From Bacteroidales bacterium (GTDB lineage: Bacteria > Bacteroidota > Bacteroidia > Bacteroidales > UBA932), in contig JAGBVU010000025.1 in NCBI GenBank assembly GCA_017630155.1, positions 54,217 through 118,216 of the forward strand: a stretch of 64,000 nucleotides of DNA. Direction: 5' to 3'. The notes under the pieces are model-generated. The model was given only the letters and a program-made list of their open reading frames with translations. It was not told the origin of the DNA and did not search any database. Position numbers and translations under genes: made by a program. Shown piece by piece: positions 1-7,845 of this stretch. The stretch's first letter is position 1. Each line of letters opens with the position of its first letter.

Positions 1-1524
1 GGTGCTCCACCATCATCAATAGGTAAATTTGGTGGTGATACCGACAATTGGATGTGGCCACGTCATACCGGAGATTTTTCTCTGTTCAGAATCTATGCTG
101 ATAAGGATAATAACCCAGCTCCATACTCTAAGGACAATGTCCCATACAGACCCAAAAAGTATTTCAAAGTATCTGCTAAAGGGGTCAAAGAGGGGGATTT
201 TACCTTTGTTTACGGCTTCCCTGGCAGCACCAGAGAATATATAACATCTGATGCAGTCCACTACAATGCTGAGATATCCAATCCCCATAAGATAAAACTG
301 AGAACCCACAGACTTGATGCTCAGAGAAAATATATGTCGAAAGATCAAGCTGTTAGAATACAGTACTCTGCTAAAAATGCCAGTGTCTCAAACGCATGGA
401 AGAAATGGCAAGGTGAGATGAAGGGTATCAGGAAGATGAATACTGTAGAGGTGAAGAGGGAGTATGAAAAGAGATTTAGAGAGTGGGCCAAAGGTACTGA
501 GTACGAAGGTGTTCTGGAGAGACTTGAGGCACTTTATGCAGAACTGGAACCATACTCATTTGCAAATGACTACTATAGGGAATCTGTACTGGTAATAGAA
601 CTTCCGGCCTTTGCCCGCAGGGTGCAGAGGGCCCTTGAGAAGGGTGATGATCCACAATCAACAATTGATAACTTCTATAAGGATTATTATCTCCCAATCG
701 ACAAGGAGTGCTTTGTCTCATTGGTTAAGGAGTTTGAGGCAAACATACCGGATGAATTCAAACCTGAGTATTTCAAAAACTCTATGAAACAATACTCAAC
801 AGCAGAGGCCTGGGCAGATGATATGTATGCAAATTCGGCTTTTGTGGATGCCAAGAGTCTTGAAGCCGGTATCGCTTTGGTTAGTATTGCGGGCGGTAAT
901 GTAGCTGAGGCTATGAATGAAGATCCTGCAGTCAGATTTTATGCTGAGTTGGCTGACTTCTATAACAATAAAGTGTTCCCTAAGTACACCTCTCTTAATA
1001 AAGAGATTACCCTCCTGTATAGGGACTATATGAGAGGACAGATGGAGTTTGACAAAGAGAAAGCCTTCTATCCCGATGCTAACCTTACATTGCGTGTCGC
1101 TTATGGAAAGATTGCCGGATATAGCCCATCTGATGCGATTTATTTTACCCCATCATCATCCATTGAGGGTATTATGCAGAAGGACAATCCTGAAATCTTT
1201 GACTACAATATTCCTCAAGAGCTGAGAGATATCTATGCGTCAAAAGATTATGGCGAGTGGGCAAATGACAAAGGGACCATCCCAGTCTGCTTTATTGCCA
1301 CCAACCATACTTCTGGCGGCAATTCGGGCAGCCCTGTGATTGATGCTGACGGTAATCTTATCGGTCTTAATTTTGACCGTGTTTGGGAAGGTACCATGAG
1401 TGATGTGGTGTTTGATCCCGATGTGTGCAGAAATATTTCCCTTGATGTGAGATTTGTCCTGTTTACCATAGATAAACTCGCCAAGAATCACCGCCTCCTC
1501 GAAGAGATGGAGATAATAAGATAA
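1..1524 (+). CDS. S46 family dipeptidyl-peptidase, DPP11-like (5' end missing)
   Basis: Secreted or periplasmic serine dipeptidyl-peptidase that would release dipeptides from peptide N-termini, used by asaccharolytic Bacteroidales to feed on protein. The reading frame is open from base 1, so the gene begins outside the window; 507 residues are present and about 200 N-terminal residues (signal peptide, catalytic His) are missing. Visible family marks are GGDTDNWMWPRHTGDF at residues 11-26, which holds the catalytic Asp, and TSGGNSGSP around the nucleophile Ser442. Eighteen residues after this Ser is Arg460 (NFDRVWEG). In the characterised Porphyromonas enzymes Arg at this place marks DPP11 (Asp/Glu at P1), while DPP7 has Gly. 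A perfect hairpin terminator follows. The family is certain; acidic specificity is inferred from this one residue and its context. Confidence 0.93.
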   Translation, partial: GAPPSSIGKFGGDTDNWMWPRHTGDFSLFRIYADKDNNPAPYSKDNVPYRPKKYFKVSAKGVKEGDFTFVYGFPGSTREYITSDAVHYNAEISNPHKIKLRTHRLDAQRKYMSKDQAVRIQYSAKNASVSNAWKKWQGEMKGIRKMNTVEVKREYEKRFREWAKGTEYEGVLERLEALYAELEPYSFANDYYRESVLVIELPAFARRVQRALEKGDDPQSTIDNFYKDYYLPIDKECFVSLVKEFEANIPDEFKPEYFKNSMKQYSTAEAWADDMYANSAFVDAKSLEAGIALVSIAGGNVAEAMNEDPAVRFYAELADFYNNKVFPKYTSLNKEITLLYRDYMRGQMEFDKEKAFYPDANLTLRVAYGKIAGYSPSDAIYFTPSSSIEGIMQKDNPEIFDYNIPQELRDIYASKDYGEWANDKGTIPVCFIATNHTSGGNSGSPVIDADGNLIGLNFDRVWEGTMSDVVFDPDVCRNISLDVRFVLFTIDKLAKNHRLLEEMEIIR

Positions 1525-1530
1525 GATGAA

Positions 1531-1566
1531 AAAGCCTGATTCAGTCGAATCAGGCTTTTAATTTTT
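1531..1566. terminator. Bidirectional intrinsic terminator
   Basis: Perfect 12-bp stem (1531-1542 with 1547-1558) around a 4-base loop AGTC. It is followed by TTAATTTTTT on the plus strand and preceded by an A-run that reads as T-run on the minus strand. It lies between the convergent S46 peptidase and RRM protein genes and can serve both. Confidence 0.85.
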
Positions 1567-1584
1567 TAATTAAAGGAAACTCGG

Positions 1585-1851
1585 TTATTGTTCCACTGGT
1601 TCAGGGCGGGCAGGACGTTCACTTCCTACTGCTACATTAATAGTGCGACCCATATGTTCTGTGCCGTTGAGTGCTGCTATGGCTTTGAGACCATCCTCTT
1701 CAGACATCTCTACAAAACCGTAACCTCTTGAGCGGCGGGTTTCCTTGTTGACAATGATACGTGCGGAGCTAACTTCTCCGAAAGGGGAAAATAGATCGAT
1801 GAGATCCTCTTTTCGAGCTCTGAAATTCAAGCTTGATACGAAAATGTTCAT
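1585..1851 (-). CDS. RRM-domain RNA-binding protein
   Basis: Small single-domain RNA-binding protein of 88 residues. Almost the whole length is one RNA recognition motif: RNP2 is IFVSSL (residues 3-8) and RNP1 is RGYGFVEM (residues 42-49), with aromatic residues at the positions that stack on RNA bases. A short Pro/Glu/Arg tail follows. Such proteins are common and abundant in Bacteroidota, which lack Hfq in many lineages; a global post-transcriptional role is known for some members but cannot be read from this sequence. The gene is monocistronic, with a good promoter upstream and a shared terminator downstream. Confidence 0.92.
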   Translation of the reverse strand: MNIFVSSLNFRARKEDLIDLFSPFGEVSSARIIVNKETRRSRGYGFVEMSEEDGLKAIAALNGTEHMGRTINVAVGSERPARPEPVEQ

Positions 1852-1890
1852 AATTTGTGCAGATATATAATATAGTTCATATTTCTACTA

Positions 1891-1923
1891 CAAATTTATA
1901 ATAAATTTTCGCCAAATGCCAAA
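1891..1923 (-). promoter_or_regulatory. Bacteroidetes-type promoter of the RRM protein gene
   Basis: On the minus strand TAAATTTG (1891-1898) matches the -7 consensus TAnnTTTG, and TTTG (1920-1923) lies 21 bases upstream, matching the -33 element. It is about 40 bases from the start codon. Confidence 0.7.
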
Positions 1924-1932
1924 ATATTTTAA

Positions 1933-3369
1933 CTAGCCACCATAACTTGTTCCATCAAAGCAATGGGTACAAATCCTCTCTTTTGGGAGGCCGATTGCCT
2001 TTACAATGTCATCTACAGTGTTGAACTGGAGTGATGCCAGATTAAGTTCCTTACGGATATACTCTACCATCTCCTTGTACTCCTCGGTATCATTTTTTAC
2101 GTACTTGCCTATATTTTTGTCGTGAGCCCCCTCTTTCATAAGGACAAATCTCCTGGCGATAAGTTCAAGTGGAGTTCTTGTGCTTGAGAAATTGAGATAT
2201 TCGCAAGGGTAAAGAAGTGGTGGACAGCTGATACGTACGTGTACCTCCTTTGCACCATAATCATACAGGTGTTTTACATTGTCCCTGAGCTGGGTTCCCC
2301 TTACGATGGAGTCATCGCAGAATACTATCCTCTTCTCTCTTAGCAGTGAATTGTTGGGGATGAGTTTCATTTTGGCCACCAGGTTACGGATGCTCTGGTT
2401 GGTAGGGGTGAAACTTCTTGGCCATGTGGGAGTGTATTTTACTACAGCCTTTCTGAAAGGTATCCCTTTTCCGCTAGAGTAGCCTATGGCCATACAAGTG
2501 CCTGAATCGGGGATGGAAGATACCACATCAAGTTCGGTTTTGTCCCTCTCTCCGAGTTGCTGGCCAAGAGAAAATCTCACATCATCCACGTTGATGTTTT
2601 CGTAATTGCTTACAGGATATCCGTAGTATACCCAAAGGAATGAGCATATCTGCATCTTCTCTTTAGGTTTGACAATGGTCTCTATCGAATCAGCCTTAAT
2701 CTTTACAGCTTCACCAGGACCGATAATATATTGCTGCTCAAAGCCAAGGTTTGAGAAGCTGCAGGTCTCTGATGCTATGGCGTGGGCCATTACCTGGGTA
2801 CCTGAGTCATCTGTATATATTTTGTTGCCTATGATTAGAGGTGTCCTTCCGTACAGGTCACGGCTGGCGATGATGCTATCCTCTGTCAGGATAAGGAATG
2901 AGCAGGATCCTTTGATTCTGTTCTGCACAATCTCGATACCCTCCTCAAATGTCTCACCATCGGTGATGAGCTGAGCTATGAGCTCTGTCTGGTTTGTCTT
3001 TCCTGAACTGAGCTCGGTGAAATTTTTATTGCGCGAGAGGAGGTCTTTCTCCAGCTCATCAATGTTGTTGACCTTTCCTACGGTAACTATTGCAAAGCGA
3101 CCGAGGTGGGAATTGATGACTATGGGCTGTGGGTCCGTATCGCTTATGACTCCAATGCCGGCGTTGCCTGTATATTTTTCAAGTTCAGGCTCAAATTTGA
3201 TTCTGAAGTATGAACTCTCAAGGGAGTGGATATTGCGCGCAAAGTAGCCGTTGCCGTTGTGGACAGCCATGCCGCCCCTTTTGGTTCCCAAATGCGAATG
3301 GTAATCTGTGCCGTAGAAGAGTTCACCGGCACACTTCTGAGTGGAGATAACTCCAAAAATTCCGCCCAT
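1933..3369 (-). CDS. Amidophosphoribosyltransferase (PurF)-like protein without N-terminal Cys
   Basis: 478 residues with the PurF layout: an N-terminal class II glutamine-amidotransferase fold followed by a phosphoribosyltransferase domain. The PRPP loop is intact (FCDDSIVRGTQ, with Asp352-Asp353), so PRPP binding is likely. The N-terminus reads MGGIFG where active enzymes have MCGI(F/V)G; the Cys that becomes the N-terminal nucleophile is replaced by Gly, and the nearest Cys is residue 13. Glutamine hydrolysis by the standard mechanism is therefore unlikely; the protein may use ammonia, be regulatory, or do another PRPP reaction. A canonical purF may exist elsewhere. The start is well supported by the upstream promoter. 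Confidence 0.85.
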   Translation of the reverse strand: MGGIFGVISTQKCAGELFYGTDYHSHLGTKRGGMAVHNGNGYFARNIHSLESSYFRIKFEPELEKYTGNAGIGVISDTDPQPIVINSHLGRFAIVTVGKVNNIDELEKDLLSRNKNFTELSSGKTNQTELIAQLITDGETFEEGIEIVQNRIKGSCSFLILTEDSIIASRDLYGRTPLIIGNKIYTDDSGTQVMAHAIASETCSFSNLGFEQQYIIGPGEAVKIKADSIETIVKPKEKMQICSFLWVYYGYPVSNYENINVDDVRFSLGQQLGERDKTELDVVSSIPDSGTCMAIGYSSGKGIPFRKAVVKYTPTWPRSFTPTNQSIRNLVAKMKLIPNNSLLREKRIVFCDDSIVRGTQLRDNVKHLYDYGAKEVHVRISCPPLLYPCEYLNFSSTRTPLELIARRFVLMKEGAHDKNIGKYVKNDTEEYKEMVEYIRKELNLASLQFNTVDDIVKAIGLPKERICTHCFDGTSYGG

Positions 3370-3394
3370 AGTATGAAAATGATGTTATATCATA

Positions 3395-3433
3395 CAAAGA
3401 TAATCTCTGTTTGGGATAAATCCAAACGGAGAT
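3395..3433 (-). promoter_or_regulatory. Promoter of the PurF-like gene with an overlapping dyad
   Basis: On the minus strand TATCTTTG (3395-3402) is a perfect -7 element and TTTG (3423-3426) lies 20 bases upstream. A 12-bp inverted repeat (3403-3414 with 3422-3433, one T.G wobble, 7-base loop) fills the spacer and -33 region. It may be an operator for this promoter or a hairpin ending comEC transcription; it starts right after the comEC stop codon. Confidence 0.65.
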
Positions 3434-4531
3434 CTATACTATTCTGGAGAGTATCTCCATCATAAGATTCAGCAGCTCTATAGTGTAGGTGAGCAGAACT
3501 GATGCCAGAGGCCCGATCCATGGTATCCCGACTGTGACAATGGCAAAGGGGGCAAGGGTCATTACGGTAGTGACAACCGGCATTGTGATTAAGTTTGTGA
3601 GGAGTGAAACCAATGGGAAACTGTCGAAATAAAACAGCGTAAGCGGGAGGGTGGCGAGTTGGCAGGAGATGGATATTCCAATGGTGTTCCATATTTTCCT
3701 GATTCTCTTATTTGAACTGATTTCAGAGATTGCCCTCTCCAGATGGGGCTGGATGAGAAAAATGCCTAGCATTGCGCAATATGACAGCTGGAAGCTTATT
3801 CCAGCTGGTGCGGATGGGTCTATACAGCATATTGTCAGTGCACTGATTGATAGTGAGTTGAGGCCGTGCTTTTCTCTACCTGTCAAGGTGCCGGTCTCGT
3901 ATATGAACGCCATTAGTACAGCTCTGCATATTGATTGGCTTGCCCCCGTAAATATTGCATAGAATCCCAGAAGTGCCATTATTATAAGACTCTTTAGTAT
4001 GCCCCATTTGCCAAATTTCGGAAAGATCCCCAAGGCCAGTTTCAGCCCTCCGTAGATATACCCAACGTGCAGCCCTGAGAGTGCGAGAAGGTGCATTGCT
4101 CCACTGAGACGGTATGATATTTTGATGCTCTGGGGAAGGTCCCCTTTATCACCCATTGCAAGAGCTTTCAAAAGTGAATTTGCTGTACCCTCTTCCGGGG
4201 GGATTACCATTGCGAGGCGGTTGGAAAACATCGAACGAAGCCCCTGTATGAACTCTCCGCCAGATGCCTCTTCCAGAAAAGTAAATTTCCCCAGAAGGAG
4301 CCCCTGGCTGCTGTTGAGTATACCAAGGAGGAAGAATAGGGGGATAAAGAGGTGCAGATTGCTCTTCTTGTTTGTTATTGTGATGATTGACAGCGTGATA
4401 ATCCCTATCAAGGCAGAGGTGCAGCAGATGGCTGAAAAGAGAGGGGAGGCCCCTTTGGTGAGCCATTGGGTAATAAGATTGCCCCCGATGAAAATTAATG
4501 TCAGATAGAACAGATATTTCTCTCGCCACAT
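3434..4531 (-). CDS. ComEC/Rec2-family membrane protein (core domain only)
   Basis: Polytopic inner-membrane protein of the DNA-uptake channel family. The core 'Competence' domain is recognised by HLLALSGLHVG and by many hydrophobic helices across its 365 residues. Full-length ComEC proteins are about 650-800 residues, with an N-terminal OB-fold region and a C-terminal metallo-beta-lactamase-like domain; neither is present here, so this is a minimal version. Start chosen at MWREKYLFYL (4531); an in-frame ATG ten codons earlier (4561) is possible, and no clear promoter separates them. DNA transport by such a short form is unproven. Confidence 0.8.
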   Translation of the reverse strand: MWREKYLFYLTLIFIGGNLITQWLTKGASPLFSAICCTSALIGIITLSIITITNKKSNLHLFIPLFFLLGILNSSQGLLLGKFTFLEEASGGEFIQGLRSMFSNRLAMVIPPEEGTANSLLKALAMGDKGDLPQSIKISYRLSGAMHLLALSGLHVGYIYGGLKLALGIFPKFGKWGILKSLIIMALLGFYAIFTGASQSICRAVLMAFIYETGTLTGREKHGLNSLSISALTICCIDPSAPAGISFQLSYCAMLGIFLIQPHLERAISEISSNKRIRKIWNTIGISISCQLATLPLTLFYFDSFPLVSLLTNLITMPVVTTVMTLAPFAIVTVGIPWIGPLASVLLTYTIELLNLMMEILSRIV

Positions 4532-4580
4532 ACCCTTCAAAATTTTAGTGCAAGGTAGCAAATTTTTGGCAGATTTTGAT

Positions 4581-4588
4581 TACATTTG
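4581..4588 (+). promoter_or_regulatory. Putative -7 element of the ackA-ptb-buk operon
   Basis: TACATTTG fits TAnnTTTG and lies 28 bases before the ackA ATG at 4617. No convincing -33 element is seen at the right distance. Its position argues against the longer ackA frame that opens at 4548. Confidence 0.45.
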
Positions 4589-4616
4589 CTACAATATACT
4601 TTTTAATGAGAAAACT

Positions 4617-5819
4617 ATGATAGTACTTGTTTTGAATTGCGGTAGCTCATCACTGAAATATCAGGTTCTTGATATGAAGGATGACAATACCAATGTGTTG
4701 TTAGCCAAAGGTCTAGTGGAGAGAATTGGCTTGCCTGAAGGTGACATTACCCACAAACCGGGCAGTGAAAAACTTGAGATCCATAAACCCATCCCAACCC
4801 ATACTGAGGGTATCAAATCTGTCCTTGACCTCCTCGTGGACGAGAAATGGGGTGTAGTCAAATCACTTGACCAGATTGATGCAGTGGGACATAGGGTAGC
4901 TCACGGTGGTGAGACATTCCCAGTATCATGTAAAATTGATGCAGAAGTTATAGAAGGGATTGAGAAACTTTGCGCGTTGGCTCCACTTCACAACCCTGCA
5001 AACCTTCTTGGCATTCGTGCAGTAGAGACATTGATGCCCTCTACTCCACAGGTGGCTGTCTTCGATACTTCATTCCACCAGACAATGCCCGATTATGCTT
5101 ATATGTACGCAATTCCATACGAGTATTATGAAAAATACGGTGCGCGCCGCTATGGCTTCCACGGTACCAGCCATAAATTTGTGGCTGAGAAGGGGTGCAA
5201 GTTGGCCGGCCTTGATATGAACAACTCGAAAGTTGTCACCTGTCACCTTGGAAACGGTGGTTCTGTGACAGCTGTCCTTAACGGAAAATCTGTAGACACA
5301 TCTATGGGTTTCACCCCTGTTGAAGGTGTGGTGATGGGTACCCGTTGCGGCAACATCGATGCAGGCCTTGTGACCTTCCTTCAGGAGAAAGAGGGGCTTG
5401 ATGCAAATGGTGTAAATACAGTTTTGAACAAGAAGAGCGGCTTCTTGGGTGTGTCAGGTGTCTCATCTGATGGAAGGGATATCAATAATGCTGCTGATAA
5501 TGGAAATTACAGGGCGGCCCTTTCACAGAAGATGTTTGCCCACAGTGTCAAGAAATATATCGGAGCCTATAGTGCTGTGATGGGCGGTCTTGATATGGTT
5601 ATCTTTACCGGAGGTATAGGTGAAAATGACAGCGAAGCACGCGAGAGGATTTGCGAGAATCTTGAGTATCTTGGGATTGATTTCAATAAAGAGCTCAATG
5701 CAAAAGTTCGTGGAGAGGATGTTATCCTTACAAATCCAGGATCAAAGGTACTTGTTGCCACTATCGCTACCAACGAGGAGCTTGTTATCGCTACCGACAC
5801 AATGAATCTAGTAAAATAA
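4617..5819 (+). CDS. ackA: Acetate kinase
   Basis: Cytoplasmic kinase that converts acetyl phosphate and ADP to acetate and ATP, the last step of acetate fermentation. The 400-residue product has the standard length and motifs: the N-terminal phosphate-binding NCGSSSLKYQ, GFHGTSH near the active site, and GGIGEND in the adenosine-binding region. Start set at 4617 (MIVLVLNCGSSS); the frame stays open to 4548, but the extra 23 residues are not family-like and lie upstream of the putative promoter. ptb begins 22 bases downstream, and no separate eutD/pta-type phosphotransacetylase is in the window. Confidence 0.97.
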   Translation: MIVLVLNCGSSSLKYQVLDMKDDNTNVLLAKGLVERIGLPEGDITHKPGSEKLEIHKPIPTHTEGIKSVLDLLVDEKWGVVKSLDQIDAVGHRVAHGGETFPVSCKIDAEVIEGIEKLCALAPLHNPANLLGIRAVETLMPSTPQVAVFDTSFHQTMPDYAYMYAIPYEYYEKYGARRYGFHGTSHKFVAEKGCKLAGLDMNNSKVVTCHLGNGGSVTAVLNGKSVDTSMGFTPVEGVVMGTRCGNIDAGLVTFLQEKEGLDANGVNTVLNKKSGFLGVSGVSSDGRDINNAADNGNYRAALSQKMFAHSVKKYIGAYSAVMGGLDMVIFTGGIGENDSEARERICENLEYLGIDFNKELNAKVRGEDVILTNPGSKVLVATIATNEELVIATDTMNLVK

Positions 5820-5841
5820 ACAATTAAAATATCTTAAAGTT

Positions 5842-6747
5842 ATGATTACCAATTTTGAACAAATTTTCGAACAACTCCGTTCCAAAGCAAAAAAACGTCT
5901 TGTAGCTGCGTGGGCAGTGGACGATCACACTGTGTCAGCTGCTTATCAGGCTGTTAAACTTGGTATCGTAGATGCTACCCTTGTAGGTGATGCAGATATG
6001 ATTGCCAAAGTTTGTGAAGAGGAGAAACTTGATATGTCAGTATTCCAGGTTGTGGATGTTAAAGAGGAGCTTAAAGCTATCTCTACAGCTGTGGATATGA
6101 TCAACAACAAAGAGGGTGACATCCTTATGAAAGGTCTATGCTCTACTGACAAATATATGAGAGCTATCCTTAAGAAAGAGGGTGGTCTTCTTCCTCCAAA
6201 AGCTGTCCTTTCACACGTGGCAGTTCTTGAGAGCCCTCACTATCACAAACTAATGATCATCAGTGATATGGCTGTTATCCCTGCACCAGATTTGAAACAG
6301 AAAGAGGCTATTACCAAATATGTGGTTAGCACTGCCAAAGCTCTTCAAATCGAGAAACCAAAAGTGGCTTTCATCGCTGCTACAGAGCAGATGCTTCCAG
6401 GTATGCAGGCTTGTGTAGATGCAGCTATCCTTGCTAAAATGGTGGACAGAGGCCAGATCCCTGGTTGCGTAGCTGACGGTCCATTGGCTCTTGACGTAGC
6501 TGTTTCTAAAGAGGCTGTTGCTATCAAGAAACTTAAGAGTGAGGTTGCAGGTGATGCAGACTGCTTCGTATTCCCTAACATCGAATCTGCAAACGTATTC
6601 TATAAAGTGAATTCACAAATGTGTCAGGGTGTAAAACAGTCAGCTATGGTAGCTGGTGCTAAGGCTCCTTGCGTGCTTTCAAGCCGTGCAGACAGCATCG
6701 AGACCAAGTTGAACTCTATCGCACTTGCAGCACTAACAGCAAAATAA
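5842..6747 (+). CDS. ptb: Phosphate butyryltransferase (phosphotransbutyrylase)
   Basis: 301 residues, the usual length for Ptb rather than for the longer Pta. It would exchange CoA of butyryl-CoA (or related acyl-CoA) for phosphate. The family segment DGPLALDVAVS is present at about residues 213-223, and the Ala/Val-rich C-terminal half contains VFPNIESANVFYK, typical of the phosphate acyltransferase fold. Pairing with butyrate kinase 7 bases downstream defines the function better than sequence alone; it might also accept acetyl-CoA, which would supply AckA directly upstream. Confidence 0.92.
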   Translation: MITNFEQIFEQLRSKAKKRLVAAWAVDDHTVSAAYQAVKLGIVDATLVGDADMIAKVCEEEKLDMSVFQVVDVKEELKAISTAVDMINNKEGDILMKGLCSTDKYMRAILKKEGGLLPPKAVLSHVAVLESPHYHKLMIISDMAVIPAPDLKQKEAITKYVVSTAKALQIEKPKVAFIAATEQMLPGMQACVDAAILAKMVDRGQIPGCVADGPLALDVAVSKEAVAIKKLKSEVAGDADCFVFPNIESANVFYKVNSQMCQGVKQSAMVAGAKAPCVLSSRADSIETKLNSIALAALTAK

Positions 6748-6754
6748 TCGGACT

Positions 6755-7822
6755 ATGAGTTACATTTTAGCAATTAATCCCGGTTCTACCTCTACCAAGA
6801 TCTCTATCTTCGAAGGTAAAAAAGAGATTTTTACTAAGACCCTAAGACACTCTAACGAGGAGTTGGCACCATATCCAAATGTGATCGACCAGTACCAGTT
6901 CCGTAAAGACACTATCGCTGCAGCTCTCAAAGAGAACAATATCGATATGAAAGATATCGCTGCAGTAGTGGGCCGTGGTGGTCTTCTAAGACCTATCGCT
7001 TCTGGTGTTTACGAGGTAAATGAGAATATGGTGGCTGACTTGAGCTCTGCAAAATATGGTGAGCACGCAAGTAACCTTGGCGGTATCATTGCCAATGCTA
7101 TGGCAAAAGAGATCCCTGGTTGCCGTGCATTCATTGCAGACCCTGTAGTGGTAGATGAACTTTGTGATGTGGCACGTATCAGCGGTCACCCCAAATTCCC
7201 ACGCAAATCGATTTTCCATGCACTTAACCAGAAAGCTATTGCGAAACAATATGCAGCAGAGGTAGGCAAGAAATATTCAGACCTTAACCTTATCGTAGCC
7301 CATATGGGTGGCGGTACATCTATCGGAGCACACAAGAAAGGTCAGATCGTGGACGTTAACGACGCACTTAACGGTGATGGTCCTTTCAGCCCTGAGCGTT
7401 CAGGTAGCCTTACTGCTCTTGATGTAGTAAAAGCATGCTTCTCAGGTGAGTACACTTTTGATGAGATGAAAAAACTCATCAACGGTAGAGGTGGTCTTAT
7501 GGCACATCTTGGTACCAACTCATTCTATGAGGTGGAGCAGAATATGGCCAAAGGCGATGCCAAATCTATCCTTATCACAGATGCATTCCTCTTCCAGGTA
7601 GCAAAATCTATCGGAGCTGAGGCTGCTGCACTTTGTGGTGAGGTTGATGCAATCCTCCTTACCGGTGGTGTGGCTTATGGTAAAGAGATGATGGCCCAGC
7701 TTGCTGATATGGTGAAATTCATCGCACCTGTAAAGGTATATCCTGGAGAGGATGAGATGGGCGCCCTTGCTGGCAACGGCCTTGCAGTATTGGAAGGTAC
7801 AGAAGAGGTGAAAGTGTATTAA
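6755..7822 (+). CDS. buk: Butyrate kinase
   Basis: 355 residues of the acetokinase superfamily, converting butyryl phosphate and ADP to butyrate and ATP. The N-terminal phosphate loop is ILAINPGSTSTKISIFEG, where AckA has the shorter NCGSSS; MGGGTSIGAHKKGQ and LLTGGVAYGKE are the other Buk-type segments. With ptb it makes the phosphorylating route to butyrate. Branched-chain acyl substrates (isobutyrate, isovalerate) are also common for this family, so the physiological product may be mixed. Confidence 0.94.
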   Translation: MSYILAINPGSTSTKISIFEGKKEIFTKTLRHSNEELAPYPNVIDQYQFRKDTIAAALKENNIDMKDIAAVVGRGGLLRPIASGVYEVNENMVADLSSAKYGEHASNLGGIIANAMAKEIPGCRAFIADPVVVDELCDVARISGHPKFPRKSIFHALNQKAIAKQYAAEVGKKYSDLNLIVAHMGGGTSIGAHKKGQIVDVNDALNGDGPFSPERSGSLTALDVVKACFSGEYTFDEMKKLINGRGGLMAHLGTNSFYEVEQNMAKGDAKSILITDAFLFQVAKSIGAEAAALCGEVDAILLTGGVAYGKEMMAQLADMVKFIAPVKVYPGEDEMGALAGNGLAVLEGTEEVKVY

Positions 7823-7845
7823 TAACTGTTTAAAGGATTCATAGA

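Noticed and set aside
4548..4616. N-terminal extension of acetate kinase
   Set aside because: Not family-like and lies partly upstream of the -7 element at 4581-4588.
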